In this document: one piece after another, positions 1 to 7,313 of the stretch
How positions within the stretch are numbered: position 1 is the stretch's first letter
Layout of the letters: every line of letters begins with the position of its first letter
From: Nocardioides sp. CFH 31398
GTDB lineage: Bacteria > Actinomycetota > Actinomycetes > Propionibacteriales > Nocardioidaceae
Direction: 5' to 3'
DNA: 64,000 bases
NCBI RefSeq assembly: GCF_022436705.1
Contig: NZ_JAKUHT010000005.1
Span: 186,001-250,000 of the forward strand
The notes under the pieces: generated by a model
What the model was told of the DNA's origin: nothing
The model's database searches: none
The model's input: the letters and a program-made list of their open reading frames with translations, nothing else
Program-made: the position numbers and the translations under genes

Positions 1-1158
1 CTCCGCCGCGGGCTCCAGCGGCAGGTCGCCAACCAGACCACCGACCTGCGTCGCATGGTCCGACAGACCAACGTGCTGCTGGACAGCGTCGGCGACGGCA
101 TCTACGGCGTGGACCAGGACGGCCGCGTCACCTTCATGAACCCCTCCGGGCTCCGCCTGCTCGGGCTCGACGACCTGGAGCACTCGTCGGGCGAGCACGC
201 CCACGACGCCTTCCACGCCCCGCGGCCGGACGGGACGCCGTACCCACGCTCAGGCTGCTACGTCACCGAGGCGATCGAGCAGGGCGTCCTCACGGTCGCC
301 GAGGACGACGAGTACCTCCGCGCCGACGGGTCCCACCTCGCGGTGGAGATCACGGCCAGCCCGATGGTCGACGAGACCACCGGCGAGGTCGGGGGCGCGG
401 TGGTCGTCTTCCGTGACGCCACCGCGCGGCGCGAGATGGAGAAGATCAAGGAGGAGTTCCTCTCCGTGGTCAGCCACGAGCTGCGCACCCCGCTGACCTC
501 CATTCGCGGCAGCCTGGGCCTGCTCAGCGGCGGCGCGCTCGGTCTGCTTCCCGAGCGGGCGGCGACGGTCGCGAAGCTCGCCGAGGACAGCTCCCAGCGC
601 CTCGCCCGGTTGATCAACGACATGCTCGACATGGAGCGCCTGACCAGCGGGACGGTGGTCCTGCAGTCCGAGGACCAGGCCTGCTCCGACCTGCTGACGG
701 TCGTCGAGGCCGAGCTGTCCGGTCTGTCGCGCGTGCACGACGTCGAGCTCGTCGTCGACCGTGCCGATGGCGTGGCCTTCGTGGACCGCGACCGTTTCGT
801 GCAGGTCATGACCAACCTCGTCGGAAACGCCATGAAGTTCTCTGCGCGGGGTCAGCAGGTGCACGTCTCGACGTCCGAGTCCGGGGGCGAGATCCTCGTC
901 ATGGTCCGGGACGAGGGCCGCGGGATCCCCGCCGACCAGCTGGAGCGGATCTTCGACCGCTTCCACCAGGTCGACTCCTCTGACAGCCGCCTCCAGGGCG
1001 GCACCGGCCTGGGCCTCGCGATCAGCCGCGGCCTCATCGAGCAGATGGACGGGCGCGTCTGGGCGGAGAGCACGGTCGGTGTGGGGACGACGTTCTGGTT
1101 CACTCTGCCCGTGGGTGCGACCGCGCGTCGCGTCGCGGAGGTCGACCTCGAGGCCTGA
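1..1158 (+). CDS. PAS-domain sensor histidine kinase (5' end outside window)
   Basis: The reading frame is open from base 1, so the N-terminus lies outside the window. What is visible: a short basic, helix-like linker (LRRGLQRQVANQTTDLRR), a PAS domain (roughly visible residues 25-140, with GDGIYGVDQDGRVTFMN), a HisKA dimerisation helix with the phosphoacceptor in SHELRTPL (His near visible residue 159), then a HATPase_c domain with N box (NLVGNAMKFS), DEGRGIP and GGTGLGLAI. No membrane segment is visible in this part. The kinase probably autophosphorylates and passes phosphate to a receiver; the receiver gene three places downstream in the same operon is the obvious partner. The next start lies 66 bp downstream. 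Input signal unknown. Confidence 0.93.
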   Translation, partial: LRRGLQRQVANQTTDLRRMVRQTNVLLDSVGDGIYGVDQDGRVTFMNPSGLRLLGLDDLEHSSGEHAHDAFHAPRPDGTPYPRSGCYVTEAIEQGVLTVAEDDEYLRADGSHLAVEITASPMVDETTGEVGGAVVVFRDATARREMEKIKEEFLSVVSHELRTPLTSIRGSLGLLSGGALGLLPERAATVAKLAEDSSQRLARLINDMLDMERLTSGTVVLQSEDQACSDLLTVVEAELSGLSRVHDVELVVDRADGVAFVDRDRFVQVMTNLVGNAMKFSARGQQVHVSTSESGGEILVMVRDEGRGIPADQLERIFDRFHQVDSSDSRLQGGTGLGLAISRGLIEQMDGRVWAESTVGVGTTFWFTLPVGATARRVAEVDLEA

Positions 1159-1224
1159 GGATCGACTGTGCACACGCCAGTGACATGACGACCCGGCATG
1201 GGGGCCGGTTAAGGAGCGCCGTTC

Positions 1225-1755
1225 GTGAGCCCAGACCGCCCTTCCGGTGCCCACACGCGCGCGGCCACGGGGATCGCCACCGGCCGAATCTCGGTCCGCG
1301 CCGCACGCGGCTCCGGCCGCACCCCACTCTCCGCCTTCGACGACGCCCTGCACCAGGCCGGGGTGTCGAACGTGAACCTGCTCGTGCTGTCCTCGGTCGT
1401 CCCGCCGGGCGTGGCCGTCGAGGTGGACGACGCCCCGCCGCCCCTCGACGCCGGCCACGGCGACCGCCTCTACTGCGTGCTGTCCGTCGCCCATGCCGAG
1501 CTCCGTGGTCAGACGGCCTGGGCCGGCCTGGGCTGGGTCAACGACCCCGACCGCGGCGGCCTGTTCGTCGAGCACCACGGCGGGGCGGAGGAGTCGGTGC
1601 GCGAGCTGATCGACCTGACCCTCGCCGACATGGCGGAGCGGCGCGGGACGACGTACTCGGAGACCGAGGCCTGCGTGATCGACGCCCACTGCGACGACCG
1701 GCCGGTGTGCGCTCTCGTCGTGGCAACGTACGACGTGGCACGGTGGGATTCGTGA
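1225..1755 (+). CDS. Pyruvoyl-dependent arginine decarboxylase family protein
   Basis: 176 aa, GTG start with AAGGAG 8 nt upstream. Residues 47-62 (GVSNVNLLVLSSVVPP) carry the Ser-Ser self-cleavage site of the PvlArgDC family: cleavage between Ser56 and Ser57 would turn Ser57 into the pyruvoyl cofactor. GLFVEHHG (Glu116) matches the family's catalytic glutamate region. Characterised members decarboxylate arginine to agmatine; substrate here is inferred only. The gene ends in a GTGA overlap with an acyltransferase and sits in an operon with a histidine kinase and a receiver, which is not the usual polyamine context. Fairly sure of family, unsure of substrate. Confidence 0.85.
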   Translation: MSPDRPSGAHTRAATGIATGRISVRAARGSGRTPLSAFDDALHQAGVSNVNLLVLSSVVPPGVAVEVDDAPPPLDAGHGDRLYCVLSVAHAELRGQTAWAGLGWVNDPDRGGLFVEHHGGAEESVRELIDLTLADMAERRGTTYSETEACVIDAHCDDRPVCALVVATYDVARWDS

Positions 1756-2345
1756 CCCACGCCGCCGCGGACCACGTCGGCGCCTCCGACGTGCCCGCGT
1801 GGCGTGTCGAGCGGCACGACGTCCTCCCTCAGGATCTGCTGGGACCTCTGCGCGCGCTCTACATCAGATCCTTCGACCCGCTGCGCTCCCTCGCCGCCGC
1901 TCGCCACGTGCTGACCGAGGCGGAGTTCGCCGAGGAGATGGCCGACGAGGCGGTCAGCAAGTACGTCGCCCTGGGGGACGACGGTGAGCCCGTGGGTCTG
2001 ACGACGTTCACCCTGGACCTGTCCACCGTCACCTGGGTCAGCGCCGACTTCTACGCCCGGCGCTGGCCCGAGCAGGCCGCGACGGGTCGTCTCTACTACC
2101 TGGGCTACACCCTCGCCGACCCGGCCTACCACCGCCGTGGCGTGTTCGACGCGATGCTCACGGTGGTCACGGACCGCGCCATTGCCGACGACGCGATCAT
2201 CGCCTGGGACATGTGCTCGTTCAACGTCGACACCGCCCGCCTCGCGGACGGCATCGCGGCTCTCCTCAGCGGTCGCAGCACCCCACCCGAGGTGGTCGAC
2301 ACCCAGCGCTACTACGCAGCCGACTTCAGCAGGAGCACCCGGTGA
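1752..2345 (+). CDS. GNAT-like N-acyltransferase
   Basis: 197 aa. The start is taken as the GTG that overlaps the previous stop (GTGA); a longer open frame upstream runs through the decarboxylase gene and is rejected. The middle has a GNAT-like acetyl-CoA binding pattern (YTLADPAYHRRGVFDAML, about residues 117-134) after two beta strands (EPVGLTTFTL, TVTWVSADF). No signal peptide or membrane segment. It also ends in a GTGA overlap, with the receiver gene, so all three products are probably made together. Plausible role: acylating the amine made by the decarboxylase or another small molecule or protein; this is inference from position. Confidence 0.7.
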   Translation: MTHAAADHVGASDVPAWRVERHDVLPQDLLGPLRALYIRSFDPLRSLAAARHVLTEAEFAEEMADEAVSKYVALGDDGEPVGLTTFTLDLSTVTWVSADFYARRWPEQAATGRLYYLGYTLADPAYHRRGVFDAMLTVVTDRAIADDAIIAWDMCSFNVDTARLADGIAALLSGRSTPPEVVDTQRYYAADFSRSTR

Positions 2346-2731
2346 ACGACGACAACTCAGGACGACGTCTGGCGCTCGTCGTGGACGACGACGACGACAT
2401 CCGCTTCCTCACCACGATCGCGCTGGAGACGACCGCCGGCTGGGAGGTCGTGAACGCCTCCGACGGCACGGAGGCCGTGGCGGTCGCGGCGCAGCGGCGG
2501 CCGGACGTCGTCCTGCTCGACCTGATGATGCCGGGGATGGACGGCCTCGCGACCACCGACGCCCTGCGCGCGCAGCCCGAGACCGCCGACGTCCCGATCA
2601 TCCTGCTGACCGCGAAGGCGGCGGCGGGCGGCACCGTGCCGTGGGAGGGCGCCCCCATCTCCGGGGCCCTGACCAAGCCGTTCGACCCGATGAGCCTGGC
2701 GGCACAGGTCAGCGAGATCCTCGGCTGGTGA
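2342..2731 (+). CDS. Single-domain response regulator (CheY-like receiver)
   Basis: 129 aa, one receiver domain and nothing else. Acidic pocket DDDDD at residues 15-19, phosphoacceptor Asp60 in LLDLMMPGMDG, conserved Thr in LLTAKA and Lys in TKPFD are all present, so it should be phosphorylatable. It has no DNA-binding output and must act by protein contact or as a phosphate relay. GTG start overlaps the acyltransferase stop. The likely phosphodonor is the PAS kinase at the head of the operon. Confidence 0.9.
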   Translation: MNDDNSGRRLALVVDDDDDIRFLTTIALETTAGWEVVNASDGTEAVAVAAQRRPDVVLLDLMMPGMDGLATTDALRAQPETADVPIILLTAKAAAGGTVPWEGAPISGALTKPFDPMSLAAQVSEILGW

Positions 2732-2749
2732 GCGCCCGGTGAGGGCGGC

Positions 2750-3754
2750 TCACTCGTAGCCCAGGACCTCCTGGCGCCGCTCGCCCCACGCGAGCGCGGA
2801 CCCGATGGCGTCGTCCAGCGTCAGCTCCGTCGACCAGTCGAGCAGGCGACGGGAGGCGTCGACGTTGGCGAACGCGCCGACGGCGTCGCCCGGCCGCGGC
2901 GGGGCCTCGCGCACGGGCACCTCGGAACCGAAGACCCGCTCGAAGGAGGCGACGAGCTCGCGGACGGTCACGCCGTCCCCGGTGCCGACGTTGATGACGA
3001 CGCTGGTGGCGTCCTCGGTCGCGAGGACGTCGTCGAACCGCTCGACCGCGCGGACGTGGGCCTTGGCGAGGTCCCAGACGTGGACGTAGTCGCGGATGCC
3101 GGTGCCGTCGCGGGTGGGGTGCTCGGTGCCGGTGATGGTGAACGCGTCCTTCTGCCCGCGGGCGGCCATGACCAGCTGGCCGAGCACGTGCGACGGCTCC
3201 TTGGCGTAGATCCCGGACTCGAGGTCGGGGTCGGAGCCGATCGGGTTGAAGTAGCGCAGGATGACCGCGCGCAGGTCGGTGGCGGCCGCCATGTCCTGGA
3301 GCGCCATCTCCATCATCAGCTTGGTCCGCGCGTACGGCGAGCCCGGCGCGAGACCGTCGTCCTCGGTGACCTCGAACTCGTCCTTGAGCGCGTACAGCGA
3401 CGCCGACGAGCTGAACAGCACCCGCGTCATCCCCAGCGCCGTGAGCTCGTCGAACATCTCGAGGCTCTTCGCGACGTTGTCGCGGTAGTACTCGTACGGC
3501 ATCTGCACCGACTCGGGCACGACGATCCGCGCCGCCATGTGGATCGTGGCGTGGATGTCGGGGTGCTCGTCGTGGATCCGGCGCAACAGGTCGCGGTCGG
3601 CGATGTCGCCCTCGTAGAAGATCCGGTCCTTCACGAACACCCGCGGCCCGGTCAGGAGCGAGTCCAGGACGACGGGCGTGTGCCCGGCCTCCTCGAGCGC
3701 CTTGCAGGTGGTCGATCCGATGTAGCCGGCGCCGCCGGTGACGAGAACCTTCAT
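2750..3754 (-). CDS. galE: UDP-glucose 4-epimerase (SDR family)
   Basis: 334 aa, complete. Starts at MKVLVTGGAGYIGS, with the NAD-binding GxxGxxG at residues 7-13; an in-frame extension upstream is proline- and glycine-rich and not family-like. Catalytic Tyr-Lys pair in YARTK, with the preceding Ser-rich strand FSSSASLY. ILRYFNPIGSD and RDYVHVWDLA are typical GalE blocks. It interconverts UDP-glucose and UDP-galactose (possibly the N-acetyl forms) and would feed cell-surface polysaccharide synthesis. It is convergent with the signalling operon, with 18 bp between stops. Confidence 0.9.
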   Translation of the reverse strand: MKVLVTGGAGYIGSTTCKALEEAGHTPVVLDSLLTGPRVFVKDRIFYEGDIADRDLLRRIHDEHPDIHATIHMAARIVVPESVQMPYEYYRDNVAKSLEMFDELTALGMTRVLFSSSASLYALKDEFEVTEDDGLAPGSPYARTKLMMEMALQDMAAATDLRAVILRYFNPIGSDPDLESGIYAKEPSHVLGQLVMAARGQKDAFTITGTEHPTRDGTGIRDYVHVWDLAKAHVRAVERFDDVLATEDATSVVINVGTGDGVTVRELVASFERVFGSEVPVREAPPRPGDAVGAFANVDASRRLLDWSTELTLDDAIGSALAWGERRQEVLGYE

Positions 3755-3823
3755 GCGGGTCACCCTAGGAGAGCCCCCGCCGCCCGGCCCAGCTGATTGC
3801 GGGCGCGGCGTGGCCGGGGGTCG

Positions 3824-3909
3824 AATCCCCACGGTAGGTCCCTGTCTTGCCGCTTCCCACGACGAATTCGCCGTGTGAAGTGACAGGACGTCGTTCTACC
3901 GTGGGGATT
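3824..3909. repeat. Nested perfect inverted repeat (long hairpin/cruciform)
   Basis: Arms AATCCCCACGGTAG and CTACCGTGGGGATT are perfect 14-bp complements. Inside them CCTGTC pairs with GACAGG, and CTTCxCACG pairs with CGTGxGAAG, closing on the palindrome CGAATTCG. The whole 86 bp can fold into one interrupted hairpin. It lies between galE and the DUF4235 gene, both on the minus strand, with no recognisable gene inside. Could be a terminator, a structured leader of galE, or a small mobile palindromic element. Confidence 0.7.
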
Positions 3910-3946
3910 TGCCCACCCGGCGCCGCGAGGCGCCCGGCCGGCGCCG

Positions 3947-4243
3947 TCAGTCGCCCGGCCACTCCCCCGTCCAGCGCTGGAAGGCGCGGGCGCCGCCGCG
4001 GTTGATGGCGGCGCGGACGACGAAGAAGATCGCGCCCTGGACGGCGGCCGCCGCCAGGACCTCCTTCAGGTCGTACTCGGACTCGAGCGGCTTGGGCGGG
4101 TCGCCCTCCTGGCCGGCGCGCAGCCGACCCCAGACGAGCTGGAAGATCTTGCCGGCGACCATGCCGCCGACGACGCTGCTGAGGATCCCCCACGGGCGGT
4201 AGAGGATCTTGGCGGACCTGCTGGTGGTCTCCTCGACGGGCAC
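3947..4243 (-). CDS. DUF4235 family small membrane protein
   Basis: 98 aa. Two hydrophobic segments, about residues 16-36 (PWGILSSVVGGMVAGKIFQLVW) and 62-80 (VLAAAAVQGAIFFVVRAAI), joined by a charged loop, match the actinobacterial DUF4235 pattern; the C-terminus ends WTGEWPGD. Function is unknown. Last gene of a minus-strand operon of small membrane proteins, starting 12 bp after the YihY gene stop. Confidence 0.8.
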   Translation of the reverse strand: MPVEETTSRSAKILYRPWGILSSVVGGMVAGKIFQLVWGRLRAGQEGDPPKPLESEYDLKEVLAAAAVQGAIFFVVRAAINRGGARAFQRWTGEWPGD

Positions 4244-4255
4244 GTCAGGACTCCT

Positions 4256-5353
4256 TCATCCGGGTTCGGGCCGTTCTTCGGCACTGTCGTCGGTCGAGCC
4301 GTGGCTCTCCCGCAGGGCGCGGGCACGCTCGACGTCCTTCTCCTCCTTCGCGTCGGCCTTGTCCGACGCGCGGGTGTCGCGGGGCGGCAGCTGCACCGAC
4401 CGCTCGGCGGCGATGCCGGCCTGCAGCTCGCGGCCGCGCTCGAGCTCGGCGTCGAGCTCGGCTCCGAACAGCAGGGCCAGGTTGGTGATCCACAGCCACA
4501 GCAGGAAGACGATGACGCCGGCCAGCGCGCCGTACGTCGCGTTGTAGCTGGAGAAGTTCGCGACGTAGAACCCGAACAGCACCGAGGCGACGACCCAGGT
4601 GACGATCGCGAAGGCGGCGCCGACGCTGATCCAGCGGAACTTCGGCTGCTTCACGTTCGGCGTCGCCCAGTAGAGGATCGCCACGATCGCCATCACCACG
4701 ACCAGCAGCACCGGCCACTTGACGATGCCCCACACGGTCACCGCGGTCGAGCCGAGCCCGACGGCGTCACCGACCGCCTGGGCGGCGGGGCCGGTGAGGA
4801 CCAGCGCGAGCAGCACGAGGGCGGCGAGGACGACGCCGACCAGCGTCACCAGGATCATCGCGGGCCGCAGCTTCCAGACCGGACGGCCCTCGCGGACCTC
4901 GTACACCCGGTTCATGGCCCGGCCGAACGACCCGACGTACCCGGAGGCGGAGAACAGCGCCGTCGCCAGGCCCACGACGAGGGCGATGCCGCCGCCCTGG
5001 CTGGTGCTGAGCTCGATCAGCGTGGGCTCGAGCGTGTCCGCGACGGAGCCGGCGCCGACGTCGCGCAGGATCTGGGTGAGGGTGTCGACGGTCTGCCGAC
5101 CCTGGCCGGCCAGGCTGACGAGGCTGAGCAGCGCGATGATCGCGGGGAACAGCGCGAGGACGGCGTAGTACGTCAGCGCCGCGGCCAGGTCGGTGCACTG
5201 GTCCTTCGAGAACTCCCGCACCACCCGGCGGACGACGTTCGTCCACGACGGCCGGGTGAGGTCCCCCGGCGAGTCGGGCTTGGTCTCGGCCTCGGGGTCA
5301 GGTGCTGTGCGCTCCTTCTCCGCCGTGGCCGAGCGTGAGGAGTGCCCACTCAC
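4256..5353 (-). CDS. YihY/BrkB-family inner membrane protein
   Basis: 365 aa. GTG start with AGGAGG 8 nt upstream, overlapping the upstream gene's stop as GTGA. A charged 45-residue N-terminus is followed by the family core: DLAAALTYYAVLALFPAI near residue 55, then about six membrane helices ending around residue 290 (VIVFLLWLWITNLALLFGAELDAE), and an acidic/basic cytoplasmic tail. The family was once called ribonuclease BN, but its members are membrane proteins of unknown function. Fourth product of the coupled operon. Confidence 0.88.
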   Translation of the reverse strand: MSGHSSRSATAEKERTAPDPEAETKPDSPGDLTRPSWTNVVRRVVREFSKDQCTDLAAALTYYAVLALFPAIIALLSLVSLAGQGRQTVDTLTQILRDVGAGSVADTLEPTLIELSTSQGGGIALVVGLATALFSASGYVGSFGRAMNRVYEVREGRPVWKLRPAMILVTLVGVVLAALVLLALVLTGPAAQAVGDAVGLGSTAVTVWGIVKWPVLLVVVMAIVAILYWATPNVKQPKFRWISVGAAFAIVTWVVASVLFGFYVANFSSYNATYGALAGVIVFLLWLWITNLALLFGAELDAELERGRELQAGIAAERSVQLPPRDTRASDKADAKEEKDVERARALRESHGSTDDSAEERPEPG

Positions 5354-5661
5354 CCTCGACGCCTCCTGATGCGGAGGACGACGAAACCGACGACGGCGGC
5401 AGCGACCACACCCAGAGCGGCGTACGTCTGGGGGGTCGGCCGGCCGGCGTCGTCGGTGGCCCTGTCGATCGCCCGGTCCTTGGCGTCCCGGGCGCGGGAC
5501 TTCACGTCCATCTTCTGGCTGAGCTGGTCCACGGTCTCGCCGAGCCGGCGCCGCTGCTCGGCCAGCTCGGCCTCGAGCTGCTCGACGGACGGCTGGGCCT
5601 GGTCCTGCTGGTCCTGCTGACCCCGGTCCGTGGAGCCTCCGGTGTTGTCGCTGGTGCTCAC
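5350..5661 (-). CDS. DUF3618 family protein, single C-terminal membrane helix
   Basis: 103 aa, GTG start. Residues 23-60 form an amphipathic helix typical of DUF3618 (LEAELAEQRRRLGETVDQLS), followed by a charged helix (KSRARDAKDRAIDRA) and one membrane segment near the C-terminus (TYAALGVVAAAVVGFVVLRI) ending in an RRRR-type anchor. Both ends overlap neighbours by 4 bp (GTGA), so it is translationally coupled to the holin-like and YihY genes. Function unknown; probably a membrane or envelope scaffold. Confidence 0.8.
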   Translation of the reverse strand: MSTSDNTGGSTDRGQQDQQDQAQPSVEQLEAELAEQRRRLGETVDQLSQKMDVKSRARDAKDRAIDRATDDAGRPTPQTYAALGVVAAAVVGFVVLRIRRRRG

Positions 5662-6068
5662 GAGCGCGCCTCCTTGACGGTCTCGACGTCGCGCTTGACG
5701 TTCTCGACGGCGTGCTCCGGGGCGACCGGGGTCGCCTGCTGCACCTGGCCCTTGCCGACGAGCGCGGCGACACCCGCGACGACGAAGAGGACGACGGTGA
5801 CGATGAGCGCCGACAACCACAGGTCGAGGACCAGGGCGAGCGCGATGATGATCGTGGCGATGGCGGCACCGACGCCGTACAAGGCGATGACGCCGGCGGC
5901 GCCGAACAGCCCGGCGCCGATCCCGGCGCGCTTGGCCTTCTGGGTCATCTCCGCCTGCGCGAGCCGCATCTCGCTGCGGATCAGCGCGGAGGTCTGCTCG
6001 GACAGCCGGCTCAGCAGCTCACCGGTGGTGGGCTCGGCCTCGGCGGACCGGGTGGTCGGGTCGGACAA
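5658..6068 (-). CDS. Phage-holin superfamily III-like (DUF1469/ACC) membrane protein
   Basis: 136 aa. Chosen start is TTG with GAGGAG 6 nt upstream (SDPTTRSAEAEPTTGELLSRL). N-terminal amphipathic helix (EQTSALIRSEMRLAQAEMTQKAK), then two membrane helices (about residues 48-70 and 78-100). This is the actinobacterial 'holin family' of chromosomal membrane proteins; nothing else here suggests a phage. First gene of the four-gene operon that continues with DUF3618, YihY and DUF4235. Confidence 0.75.
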   Translation of the reverse strand: MSDPTTRSAEAEPTTGELLSRLSEQTSALIRSEMRLAQAEMTQKAKRAGIGAGLFGAAGVIALYGVGAAIATIIIALALVLDLWLSALIVTVVLFVVAGVAALVGKGQVQQATPVAPEHAVENVKRDVETVKEARS

Positions 6069-6180
6069 GGATCGCTCCTCGGTGGGGGACGGGCAAGTAC
6101 CGACCGTTACCCGTCCCACCTGCGGCGATGCAGGGACCACCTCGACCTGGCGACGTCGCAGGCGGCCGTGAGCACCGCGG

Positions 6181-6210
6181 GTCGAGCCTGTCGAGACCCC
6201 TCGCAGGGGC
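6181..6210. repeat. Dispersed GTCGAGxxTGTCGAGACC repeat fragment
   Basis: Short intergenic copy (GTCGAGCCTGTCGAGACCCC) of a repeat family seen elsewhere in the window near 11.3, 17.5-17.9, 18.9, 40.8 and 41.4 kb. It sits just after the stop of the secreted-protein gene. Confidence 0.55.
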
Positions 6211-6212
6211 GC

Positions 6213-6851
6213 TCAGGCCCCGAGCGACCCCATGCCCGGGAAGCCACCGCGGGTGTCCATCTGCTCCAGGAACGCACCCAGCTGCTGCACGAGGGTGCGC
6301 GCCTGCGCGCCGTACTCGCCGTCGAGCGCGCCGTCGTGGACGTCGGCGAGCGCGGTCAGACGCTGGCCGGCGTCGCCGTTGCCGGCGGCCTCGACGACAG
6401 CCTGGCGCAGGGCGGCGGGGATCTCGATCGGCAGCGCCCCGAGGTGGGTGTCCATCAGCTGCTGCAGCTGCGCCTCGGTCGGGAGCTGCGCCTCGAGGGC
6501 GTCGACCTTCTCCCGGACGTCGGCGCCGTACTCACCGGCGGCGGCCTGGTCGTGGACCTCGGCCAGCGCGCGGAGGACGTCGCCGGGGTCGCCCGCCTGC
6601 GCGGCGTCCTCGAGGTCCGAGCGGAGTGCGGCCGGGACGGCGGCCATGAGCTCGCCCAGGTCGCCGAAGCTCCCGCCGAGGGGCAGGCCGGCGTGCGGGT
6701 CGTCGACGTCGGACCCCTGGCTGGCCGGCGCGGAGACCACGGTGCCGGAGGCGGTCGGAGCGTCGGCGGACGCCGCGGTGACGCCGACGAGCGACACGAC
6801 TCCGATAGCGAGCGCCGCGACAGTGCCGGTCAGGACGAGCTTGGCGGACAT
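6213..6851 (-). CDS. Secreted protein with two internal repeats, unknown function
   Basis: 212 aa. Signal peptide at residues 1-30 (hydrophobic LVLTGTVAALAIGVVSLVGV, then ASA cleavage site). The mature part is mostly helical and contains two alignable modules of about 50 residues: ALRSDLEDAAQAGDPGDVLR...VHDQAAAGEYGADVR and ALRQAVVEAAGNGDAGQRLT...VHDGALDGEYGAQAR. No cysteines, no catalytic motif recognised. Monocistronic by spacing. I do not recognise a named family. Confidence 0.8.
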   Translation of the reverse strand: MSAKLVLTGTVAALAIGVVSLVGVTAASADAPTASGTVVSAPASQGSDVDDPHAGLPLGGSFGDLGELMAAVPAALRSDLEDAAQAGDPGDVLRALAEVHDQAAAGEYGADVREKVDALEAQLPTEAQLQQLMDTHLGALPIEIPAALRQAVVEAAGNGDAGQRLTALADVHDGALDGEYGAQARTLVQQLGAFLEQMDTRGGFPGMGSLGA

Positions 6852-6909
6852 GACGTGCTCCTCGGGTCGACGGACGGGCCGCTCCCCCTAGTGTGCACGC
6901 CGGTGGTGA

Positions 6910-7281
6910 TCAGGCCGGGGAGATGAGCTCCGCTTGGTGACGGCCGTAGTCGTCCTCGAGCCGCTCGATGTCGTCCTCACCGGTGTACGCACCGTGCTGG
7001 ACCTCGATGATGACCAACTCCTCATCGTGAGCGTTCGTGATGCGGTGCGCCTGGCCGCAGTCGACGTCCACGGACTCCCCCGGGCCAGCGACGATGGTCT
7101 CGCCGTCGACGACGCAGGTGGCGATCCCGAAGATCACCACCCAGTGCTCGGAGCGGTGGCGGTGGGTCTGGTACGACAACCGCTGGCCGGGATGCACGTG
7201 GATGCGCTTGACCTTATAACCGTTGGCGTCGTCAATCACGTGCCAGGAGCCCCAGGGGCGCTCCGCGGACTCAAGGGGCAT
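6910..7281 (-). CDS. Mannose-6-phosphate isomerase type II-like cupin
   Basis: 123 aa, a single cupin matching the C-terminal isomerase domain of type II PMI/GMP enzymes: ERPWGSW at the start, VKRIHVHPGQRLSYQTHRHRSEHWVV for the metal-binding His/Glu set, then GPGESVDVDCGQAHRI. The nucleotidyltransferase half found in bifunctional enzymes is absent. It would interconvert fructose-6-P and mannose-6-P for GDP-mannose-type precursors. Lies 32 bp after the dehydratase gene on the same strand, with a hairpin in the gap. Confidence 0.85.
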   Translation of the reverse strand: MPLESAERPWGSWHVIDDANGYKVKRIHVHPGQRLSYQTHRHRSEHWVVIFGIATCVVDGETIVAGPGESVDVDCGQAHRITNAHDEELVIIEVQHGAYTGEDDIERLEDDYGRHQAELISPA

Positions 7282-7283
7282 GA

Positions 7284-7301
7284 CCCCGAGCGTACTCGGG
7301 G
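7284..7301 (-). terminator. Perfect 7-bp hairpin just upstream of the cupin start codon
   Basis: CCCCGAG-CGTA-CTCGGGG, tetraloop, lying 12 bp after the dehydratase stop and 2 bp before the cupin ATG. No T-run follows. It may terminate or attenuate transcription between the two genes, or limit ribosome access to the cupin start, which has no clear Shine-Dalgarno sequence. Confidence 0.45.
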
Positions 7302-7313
7302 CCGCCCAGCGTC

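Noticed and set aside
3812..3833. GGGGGTCGAATCCCC resembles a tRNA T-arm
   Set aside because: No D-arm, anticodon arm or acceptor strand around it. The match is part of the inverted repeat.
5658..6068. Prophage, suggested by a holin-like protein
   Set aside because: No phage structural, lysis or integrase genes nearby. The protein belongs to a chromosomal membrane family in an operon with DUF3618 and YihY.
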